A stretch of DNA of 54,713 bases from Flavobacteriales bacterium (GCA_020847755.1 JADLBK010000213.1:1-54713), one strand, 5' to 3'. Positions 8,391-18,348 are shown, counted from the first letter of the stretch. Made by a program: numbers and translations. Notes: generated from the sequence alone by a model not told the origin.

Positions 8391-8741
8391 ATGTCCCCCT
8401 CCATCGCCACCGACCGCCTGAGCCGGACCTTCCACGCGTTGAGCGACCCCACGCGGCGGGCCATCCTGTCGCGGTTGTCCGAGGGTCCTGCCTCGGTGAA
8501 CGAGCTGGCGGCCCCGTTCGCGATGAGCCTGCCGGCGGTGAGCAAACACCTGAAAGTGCTCGAACGTGCACAGCTTATCCAGCGGGGCCGGGAGGCGCAG
8601 TGGCGCCCATGCGCACTGAAGGCCGCACCCTTGAAGGAGGCGGATGCGTGGATCGAGCAGTACCGCGCCTTGTGGGAGGCGCGCTTCGACCGGTTGGACG
8701 CGTACCTGCAGGAGCTGCAGGGGAAGAGACCGAAGGAGTGA
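8391..8741 (+). CDS. ArsR-family HTH transcriptional regulator
   Basis: FHALSDPTRRAILSRLSEGPASVNELAAPFAMSLPAVSKHLKVLERAQLI. Confidence 0.96.
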   Translation: MSPSIATDRLSRTFHALSDPTRRAILSRLSEGPASVNELAAPFAMSLPAVSKHLKVLERAQLIQRGREAQWRPCALKAAPLKEADAWIEQYRALWEARFDRLDAYLQELQGKRPKE

Positions 8742-9154
8742 TGCGCCACGAACACCTGCTCATCGATGCGCCCGTGGCCGCTCTGAACGGAGTGCCGGCG
8801 GACGAGGAACGACGTGATGGCCTCGTTTTCACCCGGGCGTTCCGCGCCAGCCCGGAGCACATGATGCGTCACTGGCTGGAGCCCGGGCTGCGCCAGCGCT
8901 GGCTGCCTTTGCCGGCCCCTGCACGCATGCTGCCGATCGCACAGGCCTTTCCCACCTCGTTGCGCGCCACGGTGACGGACGGCACCCATTCCGCCTACCT
9001 GGAACTGCTGCTGCAGGATGATGGTCCTGTGACGGTCCTGCGGCTCACCATCGTCCCCGTTGCGCCGCTCACGCGCGACATGCTCATCAACACCGGCCAC
9101 GGCGACCGCTGGGAAGCGGCGCTCTATGCCCTGGCCGATCTGCTTGCACCCTGA
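8741..9154 (+). CDS. SRPBCC/AHSA1-like protein
   Basis: Overlaps the ArsR stop (TGATG). FTRAFRASPEHMMRHWLEPGLRQRWLPLPAPA; divergent member. Confidence 0.75.
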   Translation: MRHEHLLIDAPVAALNGVPADEERRDGLVFTRAFRASPEHMMRHWLEPGLRQRWLPLPAPARMLPIAQAFPTSLRATVTDGTHSAYLELLLQDDGPVTVLRLTIVPVAPLTRDMLINTGHGDRWEAALYALADLLAP

Positions 9155-9157
9155 CCG

Positions 9158-9655
9158 ATGATCGCGCACGCACAACTCGTCGGCGACCGTGGCATCACCA
9201 TCACCCGCCCCATGTTGGCGCCGCAGGCGCTGGTGTGGAAGGCATGCACGGAGCCGGAGCACATCGACCGCTGGTGGGGACCGGACGGATACACCAACCG
9301 TACGCTGCGGATGGAGTTCCACGTGGGCGGCGAATGGGAGTACACCATGACCGGACCGGATGGCACCGTGTGGGCGAACCTGATCACCTACCGGGAGATC
9401 GAGCCCATCCGTCGGATCGCCTACGACCACGGCGAACCCGGGGACCCCAGGCAGTTCGAGGCCGAGCTGCGCTTCGAGGCAATGGACGGCGGCACACTGG
9501 TGACGCTGCACACCGTGTTCCCGAGCAAGGAAGTGCGTGACCTGGTGGTGGAGCAGTACGGCGCCATGGAAGGTGGACAGCAGACGCTCGCCCACCTGGA
9601 TGGATACACCGCGGAGTGGATGGAACAAGGGCTCGAAGAACGTCCTCGCCCATGA
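9158..9655 (+). CDS. SRPBCC/AHSA1-family protein
   Basis: ITRPMLAPQALVWKACTEPEHIDRWWGPDGYTN...FHVGGEWEYTMTGPDG. Confidence 0.92.
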   Translation: MIAHAQLVGDRGITITRPMLAPQALVWKACTEPEHIDRWWGPDGYTNRTLRMEFHVGGEWEYTMTGPDGTVWANLITYREIEPIRRIAYDHGEPGDPRQFEAELRFEAMDGGTLVTLHTVFPSKEVRDLVVEQYGAMEGGQQTLAHLDGYTAEWMEQGLEERPRP

Positions 9656-10074
9656 GCATATCCACCCGCATCACCGTCACCGCATTTGTCGCGAAGCCCG
9701 TGGCCCACGTCTGGACGATCTGGACGGACCCCGCGCACATCACGCAATGGAACGCCGCCACTGACGACTGGCACTGCCCCAAGGCCAGCAACGACCTGCG
9801 CACGGGCGGCAGGTTCAGCAGCACCATGGCGGCCCGCGATGGGAGCTTCAGCTTCGACTTCGAGGGCGTGTACGACGATGTGCAACCACACCGGCGCATC
9901 GCCTACACCATGACCGATGGCCGCACATGCGAGATCCTCTTCAGCGAAGTCGACGGTGGCACGCAGGTCACCGAGCGCTTCGATGCCGAAACGCAGAACC
10001 CCGTGGAGATGCAACGCGCCGGCTGGCAGTCCATCCTGGACCGCTTCAAGGCGCATGCGGAGGCGCAGGCTTGA
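9652..10074 (+). CDS. SRPBCC/AHSA1-family protein
   Basis: ATGA overlap with the preceding gene; VAKPVAHVWTIWTDPAHITQWNAATDDWHCP. Confidence 0.9.
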   Translation: MSISTRITVTAFVAKPVAHVWTIWTDPAHITQWNAATDDWHCPKASNDLRTGGRFSSTMAARDGSFSFDFEGVYDDVQPHRRIAYTMTDGRTCEILFSEVDGGTQVTERFDAETQNPVEMQRAGWQSILDRFKAHAEAQA

Positions 10075-10102
10075 TCCACTTCACGCATTCATCACGAACC
10101 TC

Positions 10103-10588
10103 ATGAGCACCAAGGTCGGGATCGTTCCCCACGGTGATCGCGCGATCCGGATCACGCGCACCTTCCATGCACCGCGCGAGCTGGTCTTCGATGCGATGAC
10201 CAGGGCCGAGATGATGTTGAACTGGTTCCATGGTGCGACCGGTTGGACGCTCGTTGTGTGCGAGATCGACCTGCGGGTGGGTGGCACCTACCGATGGGTC
10301 TGGCGGAATGCTGACGGACAGGAGATGGGCATGGGCGGTGTGTACAAGGAGATCGTCCGGCCCGAACGCCTCGTGACCACGGAGAAGTTCGATCAGGCGT
10401 GGTACCCCGGTGAAGCCGTAGGAACGATCGTGCTCACTGAAGAGGGTGGGATGACCTTGATGACCTTGACCGTTGAGTATGAGTCACCGACCGCACGCGA
10501 TGGTGTGCTCGCTGCGGAAATGGGGGACGAGATGGAGGTCGGCTACCAGCGCCTCGATCGGTTCCTGTTGCAACGCGATCCTGCATGA
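10103..10588 (+). CDS. SRPBCC/AHSA1-family protein
   Basis: ITRTFHAPRELVFDAMTRAEMMLNWFHGATGWTLVVCEIDLRVGGTYRWVWR. Confidence 0.92.
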   Translation: MSTKVGIVPHGDRAIRITRTFHAPRELVFDAMTRAEMMLNWFHGATGWTLVVCEIDLRVGGTYRWVWRNADGQEMGMGGVYKEIVRPERLVTTEKFDQAWYPGEAVGTIVLTEEGGMTLMTLTVEYESPTARDGVLAAEMGDEMEVGYQRLDRFLLQRDPA

Positions 10589-10974
10589 CCGCTCGCTTCG
10601 ACCCTGCCGTGAACGCCTTGCTGGACGCTCACGATCACCCCTTGCGGAAGGAGATCGATCACCTGCGGACCATCATCCTTGATGCCGACGGGTCGATCGA
10701 GGAAGGGGTGAAGTGGAATACGGCCAGCTATCGAACGACCGACTGGTTCGCCACCTTGAACGGTCCGAGGCATGTGAAGGAGCCGATGATCATCCTGCAT
10801 GCCGGTGCCAAGGCGAAGGGCATCGTGTTGAAGGACCGCGTTCCCGACCCGGAGGGCCTGTTGAAGTGGATGGGCAACGACCGGGCGCAGGTCGTATTCA
10901 AGGACGCGGCGGACATCAAGGCGAAACAGAATGTGCTGCGGGCCATCGTCAGCGCTTGGGTCGAACTCGTGTAA
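10585..10974 (+). CDS. DUF1801-domain protein
   Basis: EGVKWNTASYRTTDWFATLNGP...ILHAGAKAKGIVL; ATGA overlap with the upstream gene. Confidence 0.8.
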   Translation: MTARFDPAVNALLDAHDHPLRKEIDHLRTIILDADGSIEEGVKWNTASYRTTDWFATLNGPRHVKEPMIILHAGAKAKGIVLKDRVPDPEGLLKWMGNDRAQVVFKDAADIKAKQNVLRAIVSAWVELV

Positions 10975-11010
10975 CGGCCGGGAATGTCAACCCCCAACTC
11001 AGCTTGAGCC

Positions 11011-11472
11011 ATGATCAGCACGCCAGAGACCATCACCACCGCCGAAGAGGCCACAGCCACCATCCACCTGGTGATCCCTTGCCGGGAGATGGGCCGCCAC
11101 ATGGACCCGGCGATCCAGGAGATCATCGCGGCCATCACCGGCCAGGGGCTCCGGATCACCGGCCCGATGTTCTGCCATCACCATCGGCGTCCCACCGACA
11201 GCTTCGACTTCGAGATCGGCTTCCCGGTGTCGGGTCCCGTGAGAGAGGACGGGCGCGTGCGGAACACCAGGCTGCCCGCCGTGCAGGTGGTGCGCGCCGT
11301 GTACGAAGGGCCGTATGACGGGCTTGGAGAGGCCTGGGGTGAGCTGCAGGGCTGGGTGCGCGCACAGGGGATCCCGGGGACGGGTCGGTTCATCGAGCGC
11401 TACCTGAACAACCCGGACGAGGTGCAGGACCCGAACGCGTACCGCACTGAACTGAACTGGATCATCGGCTGA
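11011..11472 (+). CDS. GyrI-like/AraC effector-binding domain protein
   Basis: FDFEIGFPVSG...LPAVQVVRAVYEGPYDGLGEAWGELQGWVRAQG...RTELNWII. Confidence 0.85.
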   Translation: MISTPETITTAEEATATIHLVIPCREMGRHMDPAIQEIIAAITGQGLRITGPMFCHHHRRPTDSFDFEIGFPVSGPVREDGRVRNTRLPAVQVVRAVYEGPYDGLGEAWGELQGWVRAQGIPGTGRFIERYLNNPDEVQDPNAYRTELNWIIG

Positions 11473-11475
11473 AGC

Positions 11476-11844
11476 ATGCGGTCCACGGACGACTACCTCG
11501 CGGCCTTGCCGGCCGATCAGCGCAACGCCTTGGAGGTGCTGCGGCAACGGATCCTGGCCGCTGTCCCCGGCATCGAGGAGCATTTCGGCTATGGCGTGCC
11601 GGCGTTCAAGTACCGGGGTCATCCGCTCGTGTACATGGGCGCTTCCAAGCGGCATTGCGGGCTGTACGGTTCCGTTCCCCAGGGCTTCACGGACCTGTTG
11701 AAGGGCTATGCCGTCACCAAAGGAGCGATCCGCTTCACCCCGGAGAAGCCGCTGGCTGCGGCCCTGGTGAAGGCCCTGGTGAAGGCGAAGTGCGCGGAGA
11801 TCGACGTGCGCTGGCCGGCGAGGTCGTCCCGACCACGGCGTTGA
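11476..11844 (+). CDS. DUF1801-domain protein (YdhG-like)
   Basis: DDYLAALPADQRNALEVLRQRILAAVPGIEEHFGYGVPAFKYRGHPLVYMGASKRHCGLY. Confidence 0.88.
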   Translation: MRSTDDYLAALPADQRNALEVLRQRILAAVPGIEEHFGYGVPAFKYRGHPLVYMGASKRHCGLYGSVPQGFTDLLKGYAVTKGAIRFTPEKPLAAALVKALVKAKCAEIDVRWPARSSRPRR

Positions 11845-11878
11845 GCGAACCCCCACGTGCACCAACACGGACCATCCG

Positions 11879-12256
11879 ATGAACAAGCTCAACCTCCTCT
11901 ACTGGATCATCACCACGCTCTTCAGCGCCTTCATGATCTTCTCCAGCTATGGCGGCCTCGTCCTGCACGATGAGGCCGTGGCGCTGTTGCACGGTCATCT
12001 GGGCTACCCGATCCACTTCATCCGGTTCATCTCCGTCGCGAAGGTGCTGGGCGCCGTCGCCATCCTGTTGCCGATGGTGCCCGGCCGGGTGAAGGAGTGG
12101 GCGTACTTCGGCTTCTTCATCGATCTTCTGGGAGCCATCGTGTCCTTCGCCGCGGTGGGCGATCCGATCGCCAGCTGGGCGCCGATGTTCCTGTTCATCG
12201 GCGTGTTGGTGTGGGCCTACATCCTGCACCACAAGCGCCGGTCAGCCATGGCCTGA
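11879..12256 (+). CDS. DoxX-like membrane protein
   Basis: Four predicted TM segments; LLYWIITTLFSAFMIFSSYGGL...RFISVAKVLGAVAILLPMVPGRVKEWAYFGFFIDLLGAIVSF. Confidence 0.85.
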   Translation: MNKLNLLYWIITTLFSAFMIFSSYGGLVLHDEAVALLHGHLGYPIHFIRFISVAKVLGAVAILLPMVPGRVKEWAYFGFFIDLLGAIVSFAAVGDPIASWAPMFLFIGVLVWAYILHHKRRSAMA

Positions 12257-12283
12257 CCCGTGTGGGGCGGCTACCTTCGTCGC

Positions 12284-12787
12284 ATGGATGTCATCGCCTT
12301 GCTCCACGGCAACAACGTCGCCACCCCCGCCTCGGACGAGATCCGCATCACGCGGGTGTTCGACGCGCCCCGTGCACTGGTGTGGAAGGCCTGGACCACC
12401 CCGGCCATGCTCGTGCAGTGGTTCGGCTGCGCGGTCTTCACCACCATCAGCGCCGAGGCGGATGTCCGGGATGGCGGCACCTGGAGGGTGGTGATGCGCA
12501 CCCCGGACGGTGAGGACATCCCCAGTTCCGGCACCTATACCGCGGTCCGTCCGGTCGATCATCTCGCGTTCACCCACCAGTGGGAGAAGGCACCGGTGGA
12601 CGTGAACCCGGCGCACCACCGCACGCTCGTCACGGTCGACCTGCACGAGGACGGGCCCCGCACACGGCTCGAGTTCCGGCAGACGGGTCTTGCTTCGGAG
12701 GCCTCGCGCGACAGCCACATCGGAGGCTGGTGCGACAGCCTGGATGCGCTCGCTATCGCGATCGGCCGGACGGTGCTCCCGGGGTGA
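12284..12787 (+). CDS. SRPBCC/AHSA1-family protein
   Basis: ITRVFDAPRALVWKAWTTPAMLVQWFGCAVFTTISAEADVRDGGTWRVVMRTPDGEDIPSSGTYTAV. Confidence 0.92.
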   Translation: MDVIALLHGNNVATPASDEIRITRVFDAPRALVWKAWTTPAMLVQWFGCAVFTTISAEADVRDGGTWRVVMRTPDGEDIPSSGTYTAVRPVDHLAFTHQWEKAPVDVNPAHHRTLVTVDLHEDGPRTRLEFRQTGLASEASRDSHIGGWCDSLDALAIAIGRTVLPG

Positions 12788-12802
12788 GCCGGAGCGGCCC
12801 GC

Positions 12803-13186
12803 TCAGTGGTTGATGATGATCACCGGCGCGTTCTGGATCTTCCTGTCCGAGCGCGAGACGGACCGCATCATCATTTCGCCCTTCTATTCCTTGATGGCGT
12901 ACACCGCCGCCACAGGCCCTTTGGGGCCGGTGCCGGGCTGTGCGATCTGCGGGTTCTTGCGCTCGATGGTCGGGATCGAGGGGGCCGCGAACCGGGCGAT
13001 GACGGTGGCGTGGTCGAAATTGATGTTCGAGGCCGTGACGCTCGTGGCCGGTTCCGCATGGATCGCCTGGCCGTTCACCAGCGGGGTGAAGGGCAGCCCA
13101 TCCTCGGAGTACACCGTGAGGTCGTGGGCGATCCGGGCCGAAGCGGACAGGGCGGTGCTCAGAGAGACCAGGAAGAGCGTGCGCAA
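12803..13186 (-). pseudogene. Exported protein resembling the N-terminal part of DUF4476 proteins, interrupted by an in-frame TAG at 12886..12884
   Basis: Signal-peptide-like start, DLTVYSEDGLPFTPLVNGQAIHAEPATSVTASNINFDHATVIARF...VYAIKE, TAG, then the same frame continues KGEMMMRSVSRSDRKIQNAPVIIINH to TGA. Start (TTG 13186) is tentative. Confidence 0.6.
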
Positions 13187-13260
13187 CAGGACGTTGATGC
13201 GGATGGAATGGGGCTCAAAGATGTCCGCGCACCGGTGTGCGGGTCCGTGCCCGGTGGTCA

Positions 13261-13902
13261 TTACTTGCGCAGCAGCTTGAACGCGTGGGTCCACTGGTTG
13301 CGGATGAAGCCGGGGATGCACCACAGGATGCACAGCGGCTCGATGGCGCGCGCGCCCTCCGCGCCGCCCATGTCCTCGGCCTCCCAGCCGAACTGATCGA
13401 GGATGGTGACCACCTGTTGCTTGGCGCCGGCGTCGTTGCCGCAGATGAACATGGTGGGCCGGGTGCCGCCGAAGTCCGGGTCCACCATGAAGGCGTTGCC
13501 CACGCTGTTGAACGCCTTCACCAGGTGCGCCCTGGGGTTGGCGCGTTGCAGGCGCTCCATCAGACTGTCCTCAAGCGTGGTGAAATAGCGCAGCACCCCG
13601 TTCTCCGGCGGAGCGTCGGCGATGGGGTTGGTGGTGTCGATCACCGTCTTGCCGGCCAGGTCGTCCGCATCGCACAGCCGCAGGGCGGCCTCCGCGGCGG
13701 TGCCCTTGCTGCACAGCACGATCACATCGGCCCAGGCGCCCACCTCCTTGTGCGTGCCCACGCGGCCGGTGGGATGCTTGTCCAGCCAGCCGGCCACCTT
13801 GTCCGGGTTGCGCGTGGCGATGGTCACATCATGTCCGTGCTTCAGGAAACCGGAGGCGAGCACCTGGCCCACCATGCCCGTACCGAGGATGCCGATCTTC
13901 AT
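13261..13902 (-). CDS. NADPH-dependent F420 reductase-like / NAD(P)-binding protein
   Basis: MKIGILGTGMVGQVLASGFLKHGHDVTIATRNPDK (GxGxxG); VKAFNSVGNAFMVDP. Confidence 0.88.
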   Translation of the reverse strand: MKIGILGTGMVGQVLASGFLKHGHDVTIATRNPDKVAGWLDKHPTGRVGTHKEVGAWADVIVLCSKGTAAEAALRLCDADDLAGKTVIDTTNPIADAPPENGVLRYFTTLEDSLMERLQRANPRAHLVKAFNSVGNAFMVDPDFGGTRPTMFICGNDAGAKQQVVTILDQFGWEAEDMGGAEGARAIEPLCILWCIPGFIRNQWTHAFKLLRK

Positions 13903-13965
13903 GGGTCTAGGGGTTGTCCCTCGAAAGGTAGGGACGGGCACATGCTCCCATCGCACCTTTGCGGC

Positions 13966-14775
13966 ATGAACGCCACCGATCCCCGGGCCACCGCCTTCCT
14001 GCGCCTGCTGACCATCATGGACGAGCTGCGCACAGGCTGTCCATGGGACCGCAAGCAGACCATGGCCACCCTCCGTCCCCTGACCATCGAGGAGACCTAC
14101 GAACTGGGCGACGCCATCCTGGAGGAGGACCTGGACGGGGTGCGCAAGGAGCTGGGCGACCTCATTCTGCACATCGTGTTCTATGCCCGGATCGGGTCCG
14201 AGCTTGGAGCCTTCGATGTCACCGATGTGCTGAACGGCATCTGCGACAAGCTCATCCACCGGCACCCGCACATCTACGGGGATGTGACGGTGCAGGACGA
14301 GGAGGAGGTGAAGGCCAACTGGGAGCGGATCAAGCTGCAGGAAAAGGGTGGCGTGGCGGGCGCCGAACGCAGCGTGCTGGAGGGTGTGCCCAAGGGCCTC
14401 CCTTCCCTGGTGAAGGCGGTGCGCGTGCAGGACAAGGCGCGTGGCGTGGGCTTCGACTGGGAGCACCGCGACCAGGTGTGGGCGAAGGTGCACGAGGAGC
14501 TCGCCGAACTGAAGCGCGAGGTGGACGCGGGATCCGAACGCCGCGCTGATGAGGTGGGCGATGTGCTCTTCAGCGTGGTGAACTACGCGCGCTTCATCGG
14601 GGTGGACCCCGACGAGGCGCTGGAACGCACCAACCGCAAGTTCATCCGGCGGTTCCAGTATCTGGAGCGCGAGAGCCGCAAGGACGGCCGTGAACTGGGC
14701 GCAATGACCCTGGCCGAGATGGACCGGTACTGGGACCGCGCGAAAGAGGAGGAGCGACGCCCCGGGGTGCAGTGA
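13966..14775 (+). CDS. mazG: Nucleoside triphosphate pyrophosphohydrolase MazG
   Basis: GCPWDRKQTMATLRPLTIEETYELGDAI, two MazG-type EExxE...D motifs, PHIYGDV, LPSLVKAVRVQDKARGVGFDW. Confidence 0.96.
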   Translation: MNATDPRATAFLRLLTIMDELRTGCPWDRKQTMATLRPLTIEETYELGDAILEEDLDGVRKELGDLILHIVFYARIGSELGAFDVTDVLNGICDKLIHRHPHIYGDVTVQDEEEVKANWERIKLQEKGGVAGAERSVLEGVPKGLPSLVKAVRVQDKARGVGFDWEHRDQVWAKVHEELAELKREVDAGSERRADEVGDVLFSVVNYARFIGVDPDEALERTNRKFIRRFQYLERESRKDGRELGAMTLAEMDRYWDRAKEEERRPGVQ

Positions 14776-14843
14776 GCCGGAGTTGGCGAAGGCGGCTTCC
14801 CGGGATCGTCGGGCACCCGGGTCGGAGCGCCGATCTTTGCACC

Positions 14844-16973
14844 GTGCCCCGGCGGTCTTTCCTCGCTCTTCTCGCGTTCGCCTGTGCTCCGGTGGTACCG
14901 GTGGCGGCCCAATGCGTCAATCCCATCGGCACCTTCCCGTACAGTGAAGGGTTCGAGAACGGGCCACAGTGGACCGCGGGCGGCATCAGCAGCGACTGGG
15001 CCTGGGGCACTCCGGCACATCCCTCGATCAACAGCGCAGGGGGCGGCGTGCGCAGCTGGTGCGTGGGCGATCTCACGGGCACCTTCTACAACTATGGTCA
15101 GCTGAGCTGGTTGGAGAGCCCCTGCTTCGACATGTCCGGGCTGGATCACCCCTGGATCTCCTTCAAGATCTTCTGGGAATGCGAACGACAGTACGACGGC
15201 ATGACCTTCCAGCTGTCGTTGAACGGCGGCCAGACGTGGAGCAACGTGGGGGCGTGGGGCGATCCGGTGGACTGCCTCAACGACAACTGGTTCAACGCGG
15301 GCAACATCACCAACCTGACCTCGGCCAGTCCCAAGCACGGTTGGAGCGGGCGCAGCGGTGCCACCAGCGGCAGTTGCCAGGGCGGCTTCGGCAGCGGCGG
15401 CTGGGTCACGGCCAAGCACTGCATCCCGGCCGCATCCAACCAGCCGCAGGTCATCTTCCGCTTCCTGTTCGGCGCCGGCACGCAGTGCAATGGCTACGAC
15501 GGCATCGCCATCGACGACATCCTCATCCAGGAGGCGGAGGGCGCCATCGCGGACTTCACCTGGACCTGCGCCGGGGCCACGGCCAGCTTTGCGCCGGTGG
15601 CGGGCGGGTGCCCTTCATCCTGGGCATGGGACTTCGGCGATCCGGCGTCCGGCGCGCAGAACAGCTAGTTCTCCCAGAACCCGTCGCACACGTTCTCCGG
15701 TCCGGGCACCTACGCCGTCACCCTCACCACCGACGGACCGTGCAGCGATCCGGTGAGCATCACGCTTCCGGTGGTGGTGCCCGAGGTGAGCGTGGACGTC
15801 ATCGATGCGGATTGTTCCGGCAGCCTGGGCTCGGCATCGGCCGTGGTGGCCACGGGCACGACCGGCATCACATACTCCTGGTCGCCGGGCGGAGGCACCG
15901 CTGCGTCGATCACGGGCCTTGTGCCGGGCAGCTACACCGTGACCGTGACGGAGGCGGGCGGCTGCTCGTCCTCGGCCACAGGGGTGGTGAACGGCCCGGT
16001 GCCGGTGCAGGTGCAGGCCATGGCCGATACCCTCGTGTGCGAGGGCACGGCGCTCACGCTCCTCGCCACGAGCAGTGGGGGTTCCGGTGCCGTCCAGTTC
16101 ACCTGGTCGCCGACCGGGCCGGTGTTGAACCCCGTGGTCGCCGGCACGTATTCGGTGGTGGCCGTCGATGCCGCCGGGTGTACGAGCACTGCGGAGGATG
16201 TGGTGGTGGGCGTGGCGCCTCTTCCGCAGCCCACCGTGCAGGTGGACGCCTTGGCGGGGTGTGCACCGCTCTGTGTATCGCTGGCCGCGCAGGGCGTGGG
16301 AGCCGGAACCACCACGTGGGACCTGGGCGATGGCACCACCGCGAGCGGTCCGGTCGTCCAGCATTGCTATGCGCAGGAGGGAAGCTTCGTGCCGACGGTG
16401 GTGCAGGAAGTGCTTCCCGGCTGTGCCGGGACGGCGAACGGTGGACCGGTGATCGTGAACGCACCGCCCGTGGCGGCCTTCACCGTGCCGGCGGTGGTGC
16501 AGGAGGGGGCCGGCGCGGTGCCGATCGTGGACGCCTCGCAGGATGCGGTGCTTTGGTCGTGGGACCTGGGTGACGGCTCCACGGCGAGCGGCCCGCAGCC
16601 TCAACACACGTACGCGGACCTGGGATGTCGCACCATCACCCTGGTGGTCACCGATGCGGAGGGCTGCACCGATGCCAGCTCCGCGGAGGTGTGCGTGGAA
16701 GGGGACTACGCGTTCCACGCGCCCAACGCGTTCACCCCGGACGCGGACGGCATCAACGACGTCTTCCTTCCGATCTCCACCGTGCAGCGCCCGCAGGCCT
16801 ACGAGCTGCGCATCCATGACCGCTGGGGCGCCGTGCGTTTCCTGTCCACCGAACCGTCCGAGGGCTGGACGGGTGAGGGTGAGCCACAAGGCGTGTATGC
16901 TTGGACGGTGATGCTGCGCGATGGGTTCGGCACACGGCGCATGCACCGCGGGCACGTGTCGCTGTTGCGGTAG
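14844..16973 (+). pseudogene. Secreted PKD-repeat protein with T9SS/gliding-type C-terminal domain, interrupted by an in-frame TAG at 15666..15668
   Basis: VNPIGTFPYSEGFENGPQWTAGGISSDWAWGTP... first half, then WDFGDPASGAQNS-TAG-FSQNPSHTFSGPGTYAVTLTTDGPC in the same frame, further PKD repeats, and C-terminal NAFTPDADGINDVFLPISTVQRPQAYELRIHDRWG. Confidence 0.85.
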
Positions 16974-16978
16974 GCCGG

Positions 16979-17740
16979 TCAGCGGGCCCGGGCCTGGGGA
17001 TCCTGCACCGGTGTGGCACCGCGGGAGGATCCACGGTCCCGCTTGCGGCCGGCGTGCATGCCCCAGTTCACCGACAGGCACACCAGGTTGGCCTTGAGCC
17101 CCGCGTAGGGGAGGCGCTCCACCCCGTCGATCACTTCGCGGTAGGCCGTGTTGTGGAAGTTGGTCAGCACGTACTTCACCGACACGTTGAAGCCGAGCGG
17201 GGCCTGCACCCCGAGCATCACGCTCTGGAAGAAGGGTTGTGTCCGGTCGCTGAACCACACGTTGAACTTGTCCTCCTTCTTCTCGTTCACGTAGCGCTTC
17301 TCCTTGTAGTTGAAGGGCAGCTCCAGTTCGTAGCCGGCGAAGACGAGCACCTTGTGCATGCGCCCCAGCTTGATGCCCAGCGGAAGTCCGAGGGTGTATG
17401 TGCGGTACTTGTACCGTTCGTTGCTCCCGGGCACATCGTAGATGAAGCCCAGGTTGCGGATGCCCAGACCGCTGAAGAAGCCCACATGCGCACCGGCGTC
17501 CCAGTGCACCAGCACGCGCGGGTTCACGAAGGGGGCGAACCGCACGATGCCGCCCTGACCGGAAGGCACCGGGTCGCGCGACACGTTGAGCACGGGGAAG
17601 GAGAACACCCACTCGCTGCCGTTGGTGAGGTAGAACGTGCGTGGGTCGGGCCGCTGGGGAGGCGTGAAGGGCGAGGTCTGCGCGAAGAGGGCCCCTTGGA
17701 CGAGCAGCGGGATGAGGGTGGCGAGGAGGCGGGTGCTCAT
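16979..17740 (-). CDS. Hypothetical outer-membrane beta-barrel-like protein
   Basis: Signal peptide; alternating strand-like segments LGIRNLGFIYDVPGSNERYKYRTYTLGLPLGIKLG. Confidence 0.7.
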   Translation of the reverse strand: MSTRLLATLIPLLVQGALFAQTSPFTPPQRPDPRTFYLTNGSEWVFSFPVLNVSRDPVPSGQGGIVRFAPFVNPRVLVHWDAGAHVGFFSGLGIRNLGFIYDVPGSNERYKYRTYTLGLPLGIKLGRMHKVLVFAGYELELPFNYKEKRYVNEKKEDKFNVWFSDRTQPFFQSVMLGVQAPLGFNVSVKYVLTNFHNTAYREVIDGVERLPYAGLKANLVCLSVNWGMHAGRKRDRGSSRGATPVQDPQARAR

Positions 17741-18348
17741 GGGCGTGGCGTGGCAAGGTCGCGCAGGGCCAGGTAGACGCGATGCATCGGAAGGCCCATC
17801 ACCGTGTAGAAGCTGCCTTCGATCCGGGCCACGGCGGTGTAGCCGATCCAGTCCTGCACCCCATAGGCGCCGGCCTTGTCCAGCGGGTGGTGGCGCTCCA
17901 CGTAATAGGCGATCTCCTCGGGCGCCAGGCTGCGGAAGGACACGCGGGCCACATCGCTGAAGCGGATCATCTGTTCCGTGGTGCGCAGGCAGACCCCGGT
18001 GACCACACGGTGGGTGCGCCCGCTGAGCAGGCCGAGCATGCGCCGGGCGTCCGCATCATCCAGAGGCTTGTTCAGCAGCAGGCAGGTGCCGGGTTCCTCG
18101 TCGAGCAGGACGGTGGTGTCGGCGGTCACCAGCACCTCGTCCGCGGCGAGCTCGGGCGTGTAGGCCGTGGCCTTTCGGACGGCGAGGTGTTCCGCCACCT
18201 CGTCCGGTGGGAGGTCCTCCGGAGGGGTCTCATCCACATCGAGGGGCACCACCCGCAGCGGCAGTTCCAGGCCTTCCAGCAGCTGGCGCCTGCGGGGCGA
18301 CGCGGAGCCGAGCACGATCCGCCAGGGGAGCAGGGGGCGCGCGCTCAT
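17737..18348 (-). CDS. maf: Maf-family nucleotide pyrophosphatase
   Basis: IVLGSASPRRRQLLEGL, VTADTTVLLD, LSGRTHRVVTGV, GAYGVQDWIGYTAVARIEGSFYTVMGLP. Confidence 0.96.
   Translation of the reverse strand: MSARPLLPWRIVLGSASPRRRQLLEGLELPLRVVPLDVDETPPEDLPPDEVAEHLAVRKATAYTPELAADEVLVTADTTVLLDEEPGTCLLLNKPLDDADARRMLGLLSGRTHRVVTGVCLRTTEQMIRFSDVARVSFRSLAPEEIAYYVERHHPLDKAGAYGVQDWIGYTAVARIEGSFYTVMGLPMHRVYLALRDLATPRP

Noticed and set aside
12803-16973. Genome-wide TAG reassignment suggested by the two in-frame TAGs
   Set aside because: TAG is used as an apparent genuine terminator elsewhere in the window (endonuclease 2492, recombinase 2875, YwqK-like 4183, PKD protein 16973, AsmA 48184), so local mutation, sequencing error or special readthrough is more likely than a code change.
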